Source: DATGHS01 sp035307785
GTDB taxonomy: Bacteria > Planctomycetota > Planctomycetia > Gemmatales > Gemmataceae
DNA: 25,111 nt
Assembly (NCBI GenBank): GCA_035307785.1
Contig: DATGHS010000065.1
Coordinates: forward strand, 1 to 25,111
Reading direction: 5' to 3'
Below, piece by piece: positions 14,932-22,998 of this stretch; within the stretch, counting starts at the first letter, position 1; each line of letters starts with the position of its first letter. The position numbers and the translations under genes are program-made. Under the pieces are notes generated by a model. The model ran no database searches. It was not told where the DNA came from and saw only the letters and a list, made by a program, of their open reading frames with translations.

Positions 14932-16686
14932 GTGTTCGCGCGTGGGGGACGCCATTTCCTGGTTTTCACCAGGGGCCGCCTCGGCCTCCTTTCGCTCTGC
15001 GCGCTGCTCGGCTGCTTGTTGGCCGGCTGCGAGCAGCAGATACTGCGTCGGCCCGATTATCCGCCGCCGCCCGGCTGCCCAGCCCCTGCAGCCAACGACA
15101 AACCGCAGATCGGCTACAACCCGCCGCCGCGCACCGCCTTCCAAGCTGTTCGTGCTTACTTGTTCTGCCTGCGCCACCCGGAATGCCCGGAGTGCTTCCC
15201 GCCGCCGCCAAAGGAGCCGGAGAAGAAGGAAGGCGACGACGAAAAGAAAAGCGGCAACGGCGACAAGAATGACAACGGCAAGGAGAAGAAGAACCCCGAC
15301 GACAAGCCGCCGGACTTGAAGATCACGGCATTCACCATCCCGGGCGAGCCACCCAACAACGGCACGGACAAGAAAGACGACTACGCCGAAAAGAAAGACG
15401 AACCGGAGGAGAAAAAAGACGAAGCCAAGCCGGAAGAGTACAAACCCGAATGGCTAAATGCTCACACGCAGACGACGATGGTGGCCCAGCGGCATTTGCC
15501 GTTTCCGGCGCCGTACACGGGGACAAATAGTTTGCAGCCGTTTGAAGGCGGCGCGCGCTCCTTGACCAGCACGCTGTTCCTCGACGCCCGCATGTGGGAG
15601 TCGGACCACAGCTCGGTCGAACTGATCTTCAATCCCGAGATTGCCGGCGGCCTCGGCCTGAGCGACACCATGGGCGTGGCCGGCTTCCCCAACGGCGAGA
15701 TCACGCGCGTTGGCCAGCTTGAGCCGACGCCGTACGTTGCGCGTCTGTTCGGCAAGTTCACCTTCGGCCTCGGCGGGCCGCGCGAGAAAGTGGAAGACGG
15801 TCCGAACCAGTTGCCGGGCGAGCGCGACATCGACCGAATCACTGTGTATCTCGGCAAGATGGCCATGACCGATATCTTCGACAACAACGCTTACAGCCAC
15901 GACCCGCGCTCGCAAATGCTGAACTGGTCGCTCATGTACAATGGCGCCTGGGACTACCCGGCCAACGTGCGCGGCTACGACTACGGCATGGCCATTGAAT
16001 TCAATCGCAAGGACTGGGCCTTTCGCTGGGGCATCTTTGGCGAACCCGCTGAGGCCAACGGCGCGGCCTTTGATCCGCGTATTCTGAATGCCAACGGCCA
16101 AGCCTGGGAACTGGAAGAGCGCTACCTGCTGTTCGACCATCCTGGCAAGATTCGACTCATGGCGTACCTGAATCATGCGCATATGGGCAACTATGAGGAT
16201 GCGCTTCTGCAAACCGGCACTCCGCCCGACGTGACGGCCACGCGCTCTTACCGCCTCAAATACGGCTTCGTCGGCAACCTCGAACAGGAAATCACCCGCG
16301 ATCTCGGCTTCTGGATGCGCGGGGGCTGGTCTGACGGACATGCCGAGTCGTGGGCGTTCACCGCGATCGACGACACGATTGCGGCCGGCTTCCTGCTGAA
16401 GGGCACGCGCTGGCGCCGCCCCGGTGATGAAGTCGGCCTGGCGTACGTGTTCAACTTTATTTCGGCGCCGCATGCCGCGTACCTTTCCGCCGGCGGGCTC
16501 GACTTCATCATCGGCGACGGCGCCTTGAACTACGGCCCGGAAGGCATTCTCGAAGTCTACTACAACCTGGAGATCTTGAAGGGCTTCGAATTCACGTTCG
16601 ACTTCCAGGAAGTGAGCAATCCGGCCTACAACCGCGACCGCGGCCCGGTGTCGATTGGGGCAATCCGCATGCATGTCGAGTTTTGA
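14932..16686 (+). CDS. OprB-like carbohydrate porin with lipoprotein signal and charged linker
   Basis: From GTG 14932 the protein has 584 residues. A lipoprotein-type signal (LGLLSLCALLGCLLAGC, Cys33) is followed by a Pro- and Cys-containing stretch (CLRHPECPECFPPP). A highly charged Lys/Glu/Asp/Pro-rich linker spans about 89-173. The rest is a beta-barrel-like domain matching OprB porins: DARMWESDHSSVELIFNPE, the FGKFTFGLGG region, a VYLGKMAMTDIFDNNAYSHDPRSQ segment, and NWSLMYNGAWDYPANVRGYDYG. The final residues are an outer-membrane-type MHVEF with terminal Phe. It probably forms an outer-membrane sugar or anion channel. GTG 14932 is preferred because GGGGGAA precedes it by five bases and the signal then lies near the N-terminus; the in-frame ATG 14836 would add 32 residues. 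It may be transcribed with sulP. Confidence 0.85.
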   Translation: MFARGGRHFLVFTRGRLGLLSLCALLGCLLAGCEQQILRRPDYPPPPGCPAPAANDKPQIGYNPPPRTAFQAVRAYLFCLRHPECPECFPPPPKEPEKKEGDDEKKSGNGDKNDNGKEKKNPDDKPPDLKITAFTIPGEPPNNGTDKKDDYAEKKDEPEEKKDEAKPEEYKPEWLNAHTQTTMVAQRHLPFPAPYTGTNSLQPFEGGARSLTSTLFLDARMWESDHSSVELIFNPEIAGGLGLSDTMGVAGFPNGEITRVGQLEPTPYVARLFGKFTFGLGGPREKVEDGPNQLPGERDIDRITVYLGKMAMTDIFDNNAYSHDPRSQMLNWSLMYNGAWDYPANVRGYDYGMAIEFNRKDWAFRWGIFGEPAEANGAAFDPRILNANGQAWELEERYLLFDHPGKIRLMAYLNHAHMGNYEDALLQTGTPPDVTATRSYRLKYGFVGNLEQEITRDLGFWMRGGWSDGHAESWAFTAIDDTIAAGFLLKGTRWRRPGDEVGLAYVFNFISAPHAAYLSAGGLDFIIGDGALNYGPEGILEVYYNLEILKGFEFTFDFQEVSNPAYNRDRGPVSIGAIRMHVEF

Positions 16687-16730
16687 GCCATCGATTCCGG
16701 CAGCGGCACAATGATAGAATTGTTTGTAGT

Positions 16731-16748
16731 GACCCGCTTTAGCGGGTC
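16731..16748 (+). terminator. Hairpin after the porin gene (terminator-like)
   Basis: GACCCGC (16731-16737) and GCGGGTC (16742-16748) form a perfect 7-bp stem with a four-base loop, 45 bases after the porin stop. A T-run does not follow (next bases ATTCCA), so it would be an atypical intrinsic terminator or one more member of the palindrome cluster. Confidence 0.45.
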
Positions 16749-16820
16749 ATTCCACACAAAGGACCCCCTAATGATGTTTGACAAATTACTTGGAGTTATG
16801 GTAGGAACAAGCGGCGACTG

Positions 16821-17016
16821 AACCCCAACGGGGTTCCATGTCGCAGCCCAGGGTTGCCGCGCTTCGCGGCTACCCTGGGAACCGGTATCCACCCCTTTCC
16901 CTACCCCGAAGGGGTTGCATAGAGGGCCGCTTGTCCAACGCTGGAACCCTTTCAGGGTTCATTTGGATTGAATCTCCTTTCCCAGGGTAGTCCCGGCGCG
17001 CCGGGACTACCCTGGG
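16821..17016. repeat. Cluster of palindromic repeat units
   Basis: The cluster holds five inverted repeats in under 200 bases. AACCCC-AAC-GGGGTT lies at 16821-16835. A 33-base hairpin at 16847-16879 has 15-bp arms beginning CCCAGGGTTGCCGCG and one mismatch. ACCCC-GAA-GGGGT lies at 16903-16915, and GAACCCT-TTC-AGGGTTC at 16944-16960. A perfect 36-base palindrome lies at 16981-17016; its half reads CCCAGGGTAGTCCCGGCG. The two long units share the ends CCCAGGGT and ACCCTGGG, showing a family relationship. Confidence 0.85.
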
Positions 17017-17122
17017 CTGTGTTATGTAACGCCTTCAGCGTAAAAACCAAAAATCGACACGCCAAGTATTTCGTCAAAGTTCATAAGCGCGTCACTACAA
17101 ACTTGGAACAGCCGAGTCGCAC

Positions 17123-18244
17123 TTGGAACCCGCCATCGAGCGCCTCAAGGCGCTGCTGATCACACGGTTGACGCCGCCGCTGGCCGGCATGCCGCTGGGC
17201 CAGTCGCTGCGCTTGCTTTGGGACAACGACTTCGACATTGATCCGGCCAATTATCCGAAGCTCGCGCTGCATTTCGTTTGCAGTTCGCTCACATCTCTGA
17301 TGAAATGGCGCGAAGAGCGGCTGTACCCCAACGCGGCCAACGCGGAAATCCCGCCGCCGCTGTTCGTCCTCGGCCACTACCGCAGCGGCACGACGCTGCT
17401 TCACAACCTGCTTGCCGTCGACCGGCGTTTCGCGTTCCCCACGATGTTCCGCAACTACAACCCGCACACCTTTCGCGTCTTTGAGCCAATCGCCGCGCCC
17501 CTGGTCGCCCGGCTGCTGCCGCGGCGGCGCATTATCGACGGCATGGCCTGGGGCGCTGACTGGCCGCAAGAGGATGAGCTTGCCCTGTTGATGATTTGCG
17601 GCATGTCGCCGTACCTGGGCTTCATCTTTTCGCGGCAAGCGGAGCGCTATGAGCGCTACCTGAGCTTCCGCGATGCAACGCAGGAAGAGGTCGAGCGCTG
17701 GCAGACGGCGGTGCGCTGGTTCATGCAAAGATTGACAGCGATCGACGGTCGGCCGTTGATCCTGAAGTCGCCGCCGCACACGGCCCGTATCCGCCTGTTG
17801 CTGGAACTCTTCCCCAAGGCCCGCTTCGTCCACGTCTATCGCGAGCCATATACAGTGTTCCGTTCGAGCCAGAAACTGTTCGAAGGCGTGACACGCATGG
17901 TCGGCCTGCAGCGCCCCGCCGTTGAGCGCATCCCCGGCCGCGTGCTACGGCAATACCGCTTGATGTACGACGCCTACTTCGCGGACCGCCCGCTAATCCC
18001 GCCGGGCCAGCTGCACGAATTGCGCTTCGAAGACCTGGAGCGCAAACCGCTCCTCGAAATTGAACGAACCTACGCGAGCTTGAACCTGCCGGACTTCGGC
18101 GAAGTGCGCCCGGCACTGACCAAATACGTCGAGTCGCTGCAAGGCTACCGCAAGAGCGAGTACCCGCCTTTGGTGGAAGCGCAGCGCCGGCAGATCGTCG
18201 AGGAGTGGCGCCGAAACTTCGAGGAATGGGGATATGCGGCGTAA
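17123..18244 (+). CDS. Sulfotransferase family protein
   Basis: This 373-residue protein has the PAPS-binding 5'-phosphosulfate loop LFVLGHYRSGTTLLHNLLA (GHYRSGTTLL at 84-93). The 3'-phosphate-binding region is ARFVHVYREPYTVFRSSQKL, with Arg and Ser in the expected places. It matches the Sulfotransfer_3-type family common in planctomycetes, which transfers sulfate from PAPS to carbohydrates or other acceptors; the acceptor is unknown. The C-terminal part (LRFEDLERKPLLEIERTYASLNLP) is usual for this family. There is no ATG near the start of homology: the first possible codon after an in-frame TAA (17084) is TTG 17123, used here; M23 (ATG 17189) is the fallback. No strong ribosome binding site is seen. 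Confidence 0.88.
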   Translation: MEPAIERLKALLITRLTPPLAGMPLGQSLRLLWDNDFDIDPANYPKLALHFVCSSLTSLMKWREERLYPNAANAEIPPPLFVLGHYRSGTTLLHNLLAVDRRFAFPTMFRNYNPHTFRVFEPIAAPLVARLLPRRRIIDGMAWGADWPQEDELALLMICGMSPYLGFIFSRQAERYERYLSFRDATQEEVERWQTAVRWFMQRLTAIDGRPLILKSPPHTARIRLLLELFPKARFVHVYREPYTVFRSSQKLFEGVTRMVGLQRPAVERIPGRVLRQYRLMYDAYFADRPLIPPGQLHELRFEDLERKPLLEIERTYASLNLPDFGEVRPALTKYVESLQGYRKSEYPPLVEAQRRQIVEEWRRNFEEWGYAA

Positions 18245-18539
18245 TCCGCGTGCAGTGCCTAACATTTGCGTGAACCGGGCGGTCGCGATAATCTATTTCC
18301 CGCTCCCTTCTCGTTTTTGTTCCTTTTTCTTGCCTTGGCCGACGCAGCGTATATCGTAACGCAGTCCAATTTCAGGGCGCCAATCATTAACGTTTGCCCG
18401 GCAGAATCGCCAAGTGCAATTTGTGCTCGAGGGTTCAAAACCACTTGACACCCAAGAAACGTGAGCCGTTTACGAACAACTTTCAGACGAATTTTCGAAT
18501 GCCCTTGAATCTGCCCATTCAATCTTAGCGGAGAAGCTC

Positions 18540-20624
18540 ATGGTCGCTGCGAAAGTCCGAGCGCTTTTGGGAACGGCCCTTGTGGCTACGTCGCTGTTAT
18601 TGGCACAGGCAGCGGTCGGGCACGCCCAACCGGCCGGTGAAGGGGCGGCGGCGAAAGCGGTGGCCAATACGCCGCTCATCCCGCGGAAACTGCTGTTCGG
18701 CAATCCCGATAAGGCCGCCGCCAGGATCAGCCCGGACGGCAAGCATCTCAGCTACCTCGCTCCGGTGGACGGCGTGCTCAACGTCTGGGTGGCGCCGATC
18801 GACAACTTGCCGGCGGCCAAGGCAATTACCCACGACAAGAAACGCGGCATTCGAACCTATAATTGGGCCTATACGAGCAAACACATTCTTTACATTCAAG
18901 ACGCAAACGGGGATGAGGACTTCCACGTCTATCGAGCCGACCTCGACGGCAAGGAAGACCGGGATTTGACGCCGCTCAAGAAAGTGCGGGCCGAGATCCT
19001 GGGAATCAGCCATAAGTTCCCCAATGAAATCCTGATCGGGTTAAACGACCGTGACCCGCAGCATCACGACGTCCATCGTTTGAACATCGATACCGGCAAA
19101 CACGAATTGGTGCAAAAGAACGAAGGGTTCAGTGGCTTCACCACCGACGACGACTACCGGGTCCGCTTCGCGCACCGATTCGAGCCGGACGGCGGGAGCC
19201 TGATCCTCGCTCCGGATGGCAAGGGTGGCTGGAAAGACTTTATCAAAATTCCGATGGAGGACAGCCTTACCACTAATATGGTTGGCTTCGATAAAAGCGG
19301 CGACGTGGCGTATCTGATCGATAGCCGTGGTCGCGACACCGGGGCATTTGCCTCGCTCGATCTGAAGAGCGGCAAGGAGACTGTGATCGCCGCCGACCCG
19401 CGCGCCGATGTGGACGGAGCCATGATTCATCCGACAAAACGCACCGTCGAAGGCGTGGCCTTCACGTATGAACGCACCCACTGGAAATTCATGGACGCCG
19501 ATGTGGAAGCCGATTTCAAGAAACTCGCGCAAGTAGCGGATGGCGACATCATGGTAGTCAGCCGGACGCTTGATGACAAAGCATGGGTAGTCGCGTTTCG
19601 CATGGACAGCAGCCCGACGCGCTATTACCACTACGATCGCTCCACGGGCAAGGCGCAATTCCTCTTCACCGATCGCAAGGCGCTCGAAGGGCAGCCGCTC
19701 GTCAAGATGCATCCGCAAATCATCAAGTCGCGTGACGGCCTCGACCTGGTCTGCTATGTGACGCTTCCCCCGGGCAGCGACCCCGATGGCAAGGGCCACC
19801 CGACCCAGCCCGTGCCAATGGTGCTGGACGTGCATGGCGGCCCCTGGGGCCGCGACGAATGGGGGTTCGATCCGGAACATCAGTTGCTTGCCAACCGCGG
19901 TTATGCGGTCCTCAGCGTCAACTACCGTGGCTCGACCGGCTTCGGCAAGAAATTCCTCAACGCCGGCAACCGCGAATGGGCCGGCAAAATGCACGACGAC
20001 CTGATCGACGCGGTCGATTGGGCCATTCGTGAAAAGATCGCGCAACCGGACAAGGTGGCGATCTTTGGCGGCAGCTACGGCGGCTACGCGACGTTAGTCG
20101 GCCTCACCTTCACGCCCGAGAAATTTGCTTGCGGTGTGGATATCGTTGGCCCTTCGAACCTGGTTACACTGCTCAGCACGATTCCTCCCTATTGGGCGCC
20201 GGCCATCGAATTGTTCAAAAACCGCGTGGGCGATCATACCACGACGGAGGGCAAGAAATTCCTTGAAGAGCGCTCGCCGCTTACTTACGTGGCCAAGATT
20301 CGCCGGCCGTTGCTGATCGGCCAGGGGGCCAACGATCCGCGTGTCAAACAAGCGGAGTCGGACCAAATCGTCAAGGCGATGCAGGAGCACAAAATTCCCG
20401 TTACCTACGTGCTCTTCCCCGATGAAGGCCATGGCTTCCGCCGGCCTGAGAACTCACTGGCATTCAACGCGGTGGCCGAGGCGTTTCTTGCCCAGCATCT
20501 CAGCGGGCGTTACGAGCCGATTGGCAGCGCATTCGCGGGCTCGACCATCAAAGTGCCAACCGGCGCCGACGACGTGCCAGGATTACCCGCAGCGCTGAAG
20601 GAGAAAAAGGACATAGCAAAATAG
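18540..20624 (+). CDS. Secreted S9-family prolyl oligopeptidase-like peptidase
   Basis: This 694-residue protein has a signal peptide (1-29, ending GHA before Gln30). A beta-propeller region follows (about 50-390) with TolB/WD40-like repeats such as ARISPDGKHLSYLAPVDGVLN. The alpha/beta-hydrolase domain (about 395-665) has nucleophile Ser512 in GGSYGGYA, Asp599 in GANDPRV and His631 in DEGHGF, preceded by the oxyanion strand VLDVHGGPWGRDEWGF. The arrangement is that of S9 acylaminoacyl/dipeptidyl peptidases that trim short peptides in the periplasm. The triad is complete and activity is expected; specificity cannot be read. ATG 18540 has GGAGAAG just upstream. The 295 bases before it contain a perfect TTGACA (18445-18450) but no good -10. 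Confidence 0.95.
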   Translation: MVAAKVRALLGTALVATSLLLAQAAVGHAQPAGEGAAAKAVANTPLIPRKLLFGNPDKAAARISPDGKHLSYLAPVDGVLNVWVAPIDNLPAAKAITHDKKRGIRTYNWAYTSKHILYIQDANGDEDFHVYRADLDGKEDRDLTPLKKVRAEILGISHKFPNEILIGLNDRDPQHHDVHRLNIDTGKHELVQKNEGFSGFTTDDDYRVRFAHRFEPDGGSLILAPDGKGGWKDFIKIPMEDSLTTNMVGFDKSGDVAYLIDSRGRDTGAFASLDLKSGKETVIAADPRADVDGAMIHPTKRTVEGVAFTYERTHWKFMDADVEADFKKLAQVADGDIMVVSRTLDDKAWVVAFRMDSSPTRYYHYDRSTGKAQFLFTDRKALEGQPLVKMHPQIIKSRDGLDLVCYVTLPPGSDPDGKGHPTQPVPMVLDVHGGPWGRDEWGFDPEHQLLANRGYAVLSVNYRGSTGFGKKFLNAGNREWAGKMHDDLIDAVDWAIREKIAQPDKVAIFGGSYGGYATLVGLTFTPEKFACGVDIVGPSNLVTLLSTIPPYWAPAIELFKNRVGDHTTTEGKKFLEERSPLTYVAKIRRPLLIGQGANDPRVKQAESDQIVKAMQEHKIPVTYVLFPDEGHGFRRPENSLAFNAVAEAFLAQHLSGRYEPIGSAFAGSTIKVPTGADDVPGLPAALKEKKDIAK

Positions 20625-20658
20625 TGGCCGGCAGTCATGCACCGTCCGGAGCTTGCCC

Positions 20659-21765
20659 ATGCGAACTTTCGCCATCTTTGCCACCCTGCTCTTCGCTGCT
20701 GACGCCGTGGCCGGCGACTTTGTGTATGTCTCGGTTGCCGGCGAAAAGCGCATCGCGGTATTCCGGGTTGATCCCGGCAATGGCAAGCTGACTGCAGCCG
20801 GCGAGATTGCCACGAGCGCGGAGCCCGGAGCGCTGGCGATCGATCCGCAGCGGCGGTTCCTGTTTGCGGCCTTGCGGTCGAGCGGCGAACTGGCGGCCTT
20901 TCGCATCGATCCGGCAACCGGCAAGCTCACGCACATCAACACCGTGCCGGCCGGCGCCGACCCGGCCCACATCAGCACCGACAAGACCGGCAAGTTCTTG
21001 CTGACGGCCTATTATGTGGCCGGCAAGGTCACGGTGCACACGATTGCCGACGACGGCTCACTCAGCAAGGAACCGAAGCAAACTTTTCCAACCAAAGAAA
21101 AGGCCCACGCAGTGGTTTTCGACCCGAACGGTTGCGCCGTCCTGGTTCCGCATACGGGGCCGAATGTCATTTATGCATTTTATTGGAACCAAGAGGGCGA
21201 ACTCGTCCGTCCGCCAGTTGGCCGACTTGAGTTTAAGACTCCGGATGGCACAGGGCCACGCCATGTTCTCTTTCATCCCACGCTGCGCATCAACGGCGGT
21301 GTGGATGCCGAGGCTGAAGTCGCTTTCGTGGCCAATGAGCAGGGCGGAAGCGTGACCATGTACCACGCCATTCTCAATCCTATCAACTGGCTGCTGCAAG
21401 CGAGGCAGACCATCTCGACGCTGCCGGCAGACTTCAAAGGCGAAAACGCATGTGCCGAGATTCGGCTGCATTCGTCAAACCGATACTTGTATGTCTCGAA
21501 TCGTGGCCATGACAGCATTGCCGGGTTTCGGGTCGATCCAGAGCGCGGCACGCTTACCATCCTGGGCCAAACGCCGACCGAGAAGACGCCGCGCTCATTT
21601 GACATCGATCCCTCCGGCAAGTACTTATTCGCCGCCGGCGAATCCTCCGGTCGCTTGGCCGCCTACAAGATCGATGAAACTTCTGGCAAGCTGGACAGAA
21701 TTGCGACGTACGATGTGGGGAAGACGCCCTGGTGGGTGCTGGCGGTGCGGCTGGCGGAGAAATAG
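20659..21765 (+). CDS. Secreted seven-bladed beta-propeller lactonase-like protein
   Basis: This 368-residue protein has a signal peptide (MRTFAIFATLLFAADAVAG) followed by a seven-bladed propeller of the 6-phosphogluconolactonase/lactonase type. It shows repeated blades of the form FVYVSVAGEKRIAVFRVDPGNGKL, FLFAALRSSGELAAFRIDPATGKL and RYLYVSNRGHDSIAGFRVDP, and a GTGPRHVLFHPTL blade that carries catalytic His/Arg in lactonases. The cytoplasmic Pgl enzyme hydrolyses 6-phosphogluconolactone; an exported relative more likely acts on other lactones or binds a ligand. ATG 20659 is chosen, with CGGAG 8 bases before it; an in-frame TTG at 20653 is less likely. It follows the peptidase by 34 bases and may share its mRNA. 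Confidence 0.9.
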   Translation: MRTFAIFATLLFAADAVAGDFVYVSVAGEKRIAVFRVDPGNGKLTAAGEIATSAEPGALAIDPQRRFLFAALRSSGELAAFRIDPATGKLTHINTVPAGADPAHISTDKTGKFLLTAYYVAGKVTVHTIADDGSLSKEPKQTFPTKEKAHAVVFDPNGCAVLVPHTGPNVIYAFYWNQEGELVRPPVGRLEFKTPDGTGPRHVLFHPTLRINGGVDAEAEVAFVANEQGGSVTMYHAILNPINWLLQARQTISTLPADFKGENACAEIRLHSSNRYLYVSNRGHDSIAGFRVDPERGTLTILGQTPTEKTPRSFDIDPSGKYLFAAGESSGRLAAYKIDETSGKLDRIATYDVGKTPWWVLAVRLAEK

Positions 21766-21780
21766 CAATTCGCGACGACT

Positions 21781-22884
21781 TTAGCTCACTGCTTCCTCAA
21801 TCCAGCCGCCGCCCAGCACGCGCTCGCCGTCGTAGAACACCACCGCCTGCCCCGGCGTGACAGCGCTCTGCGGCTCGGCGAATTCCACGTCCGCTTCGGC
21901 ATTCGGCAGCGCGCTCACCACCGCCGCGGCTCCGGCATGGCGGTAGCGAATCTTTGCGCTACAGCGCAAAGGCTCCGTTGGCACTTCACTAGTCAGCCAG
22001 TTGACTTTGGATGCGCGCAAACCGCCCGCCAACAATTCTTCCTTGTCGCCCAGCACCACCTCGCGGGTTTCCGGGATGATGTCGAGCACGTAGCGGCGGC
22101 TGCCGGCGGCGTAGCCCAGGCCCTTGCGCTGCCCGATCGTGAAGCGCACGTAGCCGTCGTGCTCGGCCAGCACGTTGCCGGCGGTGTCCACGAAGGCGCC
22201 CGAGGTTACGAGTTCCGGCCGGCGGCGGCGGATAAGGCCGGCGTGGTCGCCATCGGGCACGAAGCAGATTTCCACGCTGTCGGGCTTGTCGGCCACGGCC
22301 AGGCCGAACTCGCGGGCCAGCTTGCGGACCTCTTCCTTCCGCATCTCTGCCAGCGGAAACAACAGGTGCGGCAAAATGCTCTTGCGGATGCCGTGCAGCA
22401 CGTACGACTGATCCTTTTCCGGATCAACGGCCTTGTGCATTTCGAAATCACCGTCGCGCCGCACGATGCGTGCATAGTGGCCGGTGGCGATATAGTCGGC
22501 TTCGAGTTGCTTGCCAAACGACCAGAGCTTGCCGAACTTCAGCCAATTGTTGCAGACGACACAAGGGTTCGGCGTGCGGCCGGCGAGATACTCATCGGCA
22601 AAATAATCGATGATACGGTCGAATTCCTTTTCGAAATCGAGGGCGTAGAACGGAATGTCGAGCCGGTCGGCCACACGGCGAGCATCGCCGGCGTCGATGG
22701 CGCTGCAGCAGCCCTTCTTGTGATCCTTCACCCCAGGCACTGCCGTCCCTGAGCTTTCGCCATGAACGCCGGTGCGCATGAAGAGGCCGATCACTTCGTA
22801 GCCCTGCTGCTTCAGCAGCCAGGCGCTGACGGAGCTATCGACGCCTCCAGACATGGCTAAAACGACGCGGTTCGACACAAACAT
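21781..22884 (-). CDS. mnmA: tRNA-specific 2-thiouridylase MnmA
   Basis: This 367-residue enzyme thiolates U34 of Lys, Glu and Gln tRNAs, using ATP and a persulfide sulfur donor. It has the PP-loop VLAMSGGVDSS (SGGVDSS at 12-18), the nucleophile Cys111 in TPNPCVVCNNWLKFG, and the persulfide Cys207 in KPDSVEICFVPDGD. The GHYARI and TIGQRKGLG segments and the C-terminal beta domain are also present, so all catalytic parts are complete. Residues 43-51 (ESSGTAVPG) come from a 27-base palindromic insert also found in rarA, located in the loop before KGCCSA. ATG 22884 leaves no spacing for the GGAG that directly precedes it, so in-frame GTG 22878, six bases after GGAG, may be the real start. It is convergent with the lactonase gene. 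Confidence 0.97.
   Translation of the reverse strand: MFVSNRVVLAMSGGVDSSVSAWLLKQQGYEVIGLFMRTGVHGESSGTAVPGVKDHKKGCCSAIDAGDARRVADRLDIPFYALDFEKEFDRIIDYFADEYLAGRTPNPCVVCNNWLKFGKLWSFGKQLEADYIATGHYARIVRRDGDFEMHKAVDPEKDQSYVLHGIRKSILPHLLFPLAEMRKEEVRKLAREFGLAVADKPDSVEICFVPDGDHAGLIRRRRPELVTSGAFVDTAGNVLAEHDGYVRFTIGQRKGLGYAAGSRRYVLDIIPETREVVLGDKEELLAGGLRASKVNWLTSEVPTEPLRCSAKIRYRHAGAAAVVSALPNAEADVEFAEPQSAVTPGQAVVFYDGERVLGGGWIEEAVS
22732..22758 (-). repeat. 27-base palindromic mini-element, copy in mnmA
   Basis: On the coding strand the copy starts GAAAGCTCAGGGACGG and ends CAGTGCCTGGG. It matches the copy at 23704-23730 in rarA at 24 of 27 positions, in the same reading frame, and encodes ESSGTAVPG. The CAGGGAC...TGCCTGGG arms form an imperfect hairpin. 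It sits in a variable loop of MnmA. Confidence 0.85.
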
Positions 22885-22998
22885 CTCCGGTAAAGCCGCA
22901 AACGGCAGTTCGGTTACATTCTACTGTATGGACAACGCATTCCGAAACGGTGTTCAGATGAAAAACCAACATTCGCGCCGCTTCGCAGATTGGGTACG

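Larger units (their letters stand above)
16687..17122. other. Gene-free stretch made largely of palindromes
   Basis: No coding region is supported in these 436 bases. The stretch holds at least six inverted repeats between 16731 and 17016: GACCCGC/GCGGGTC, AACCCC/GGGGTT, two long CCCAGGGT...ACCCTGGG elements, ACCCC/GGGGT and GAACCCT/AGGGTTC. The remaining bases, including the 100 before the sulfotransferase, show nothing I can name apart from a direct repeat ACTTGGAAC at 17101-17109 and 17121-17129. Confidence 0.7.

Noticed and set aside
15454..16674. Open frame of 406 codons on the minus strand
   Set aside because: It is entirely antisense to the OprB-like porin and has the composition of a shadow frame, with no recognisable motif.
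18445..18474. Promoter for the S9 peptidase with a perfect TTGACA
   Set aside because: No acceptable -10 hexamer occurs at 16-18 bases; the best (TTTACG) matches only three positions.
19041..20045. Open frame of 334 codons on the minus strand
   Set aside because: It is antisense to the S9 peptidase, which has a complete catalytic triad; the opposite frame shows no family features.
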